This document shows positions 11,282-11,435 of a stretch of DNA of 11,435 bases, in pieces. The stretch spans positions 1 to 11,435 of the forward strand of contig WRLJ01000034.1 in the NCBI GenBank assembly GCA_009777685.1, given 5' to 3'. The number at the start of each line of letters is the position of its first letter. Position 1 is the stretch's first letter. Position numbers and translations under genes: made by a program. Source of the stretch: Oscillospiraceae bacterium. Its GTDB lineage: Bacteria; Bacillota; Clostridia; Oscillospirales; UBA929. A model generated the notes under the pieces. It was not told the origin of the DNA, did no database searches, and saw only the letters and a list, made by a program, of their open reading frames with translations.

Positions 11282-11435
11282 CTATTTAACATTGCGGCGC
11301 TTGACAATGAACTTATCCGTCGGGTTGCGCTTTTTGCGGGTCTTGTAACCCAACGTCGGCTTGCCCCAGGGGGTGACCGGACCGGGGCGCCCGATGGGTG
11401 ATTTGCCCTCGCCGCCGCCGTGCGGATGGTCGCAG
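11282..11435 (-). CDS. rplB: 50S ribosomal protein L2, C-terminal end only
   Basis: L2 is needed for subunit association and for shaping the peptidyl transferase centre. Only the last 50 codons lie in the window (first full codon at 11434), ending with TAG at 11282-11284. They read CDHPHGGGEGKSPIGRPGPV (the conserved HPHGGGEG loop includes the histidine equivalent to E. coli His229, implicated in peptidyl transfer), then TPWGKPTLGYKTRKKRNPTD and KFIVKRRNVK. These are all canonical for the C-terminal tail of L2. The start of the gene and the rest of the S10 operon (rpsJ, rplC, rplD, rplW) would lie beyond the window's right end. Confidence 0.97.
   Translation of the reverse strand, partial: CDHPHGGGEGKSPIGRPGPVTPWGKPTLGYKTRKKRNPTDKFIVKRRNVK

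Noticed and set aside
1..11435. Defence system, mobile element, CRISPR array or other accessory system
   Set aside because: Every stretch is accounted for by universally conserved ribosomal-cluster genes on one strand; no terminal inverted repeats, integrase or transposase motifs, or spacer-repeat pattern is present.

Overview
The window is a single uninterrupted block of the bacterial S10-spc-alpha ribosomal protein supercluster, read entirely on the minus strand. It is not an accessory region and holds no mobile element, CRISPR array or phage gene. Reading in the direction of transcription (right to left), the order is: rplB (3' end only), rpsS, rplV, rpsC, rplP, rpmC, rpsQ, rplN, rplX, rplE, rpsN (zinc type), rpsH, rplF, rplR, rpsE, rpmD, rplO, secY, adk, map, a KOW-domain RNA-binding protein gene, infA, rpmJ, rpsM and rpsK (5' part only).

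Organism: the sequence is GC-rich (roughly 60% by eye). Almost every gene has a strong AGGAGG-type ribosome binding site. The S14 is the short zinc-binding form, adenylate kinase has a four-cysteine zinc LID, and a KOW-domain gene sits between map and infA. Together these point to a high-GC member of the Bacillota, most likely class Clostridia. No finer placement can be defended from this sequence alone.

Layout: 9303-11435 is the distal S10 segment (rplB to rplP). 4100-9306 is the rpmC to rplO run. 2799-4106 is secY, the translocon channel. 781-2794 holds adk, map, the KOW protein and infA. 1-754 is the alpha-operon start (rpmJ, rpsM, rpsK). Genes are packed with 4-nt ATGA overlaps, 1-nt stop/start overlaps or gaps of 10-30 nt, as expected of a translationally coupled transcript. 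Only two gaps exceed 60 nt: 7141-7232 (rpsN to rpsH) and 5727-5800 (rpsE to rplR). No promoter or intrinsic terminator could be supported inside the window.

The genes act together: they build both ribosomal subunits, initiate translation (IF-1), insert the products into the membrane (SecY), trim the starting methionine (MetAP) and supply adenine nucleotide balance (Adk).

The unusual content lies in extra segments attached to otherwise ordinary ribosomal proteins. L30 carries a C-terminal tail of about 148 residues rich in Ala, Lys, Pro and Glu. S3 carries a C-terminal Arg/Gly/Pro tail of about 70 residues containing a 39-nt tandem repeat. S17 carries an acidic N-terminal extension of about 40 residues. 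The rpsN-rpsH gap holds a possible 25-codon ORF overlapping an inverted repeat that can fold in two ways.
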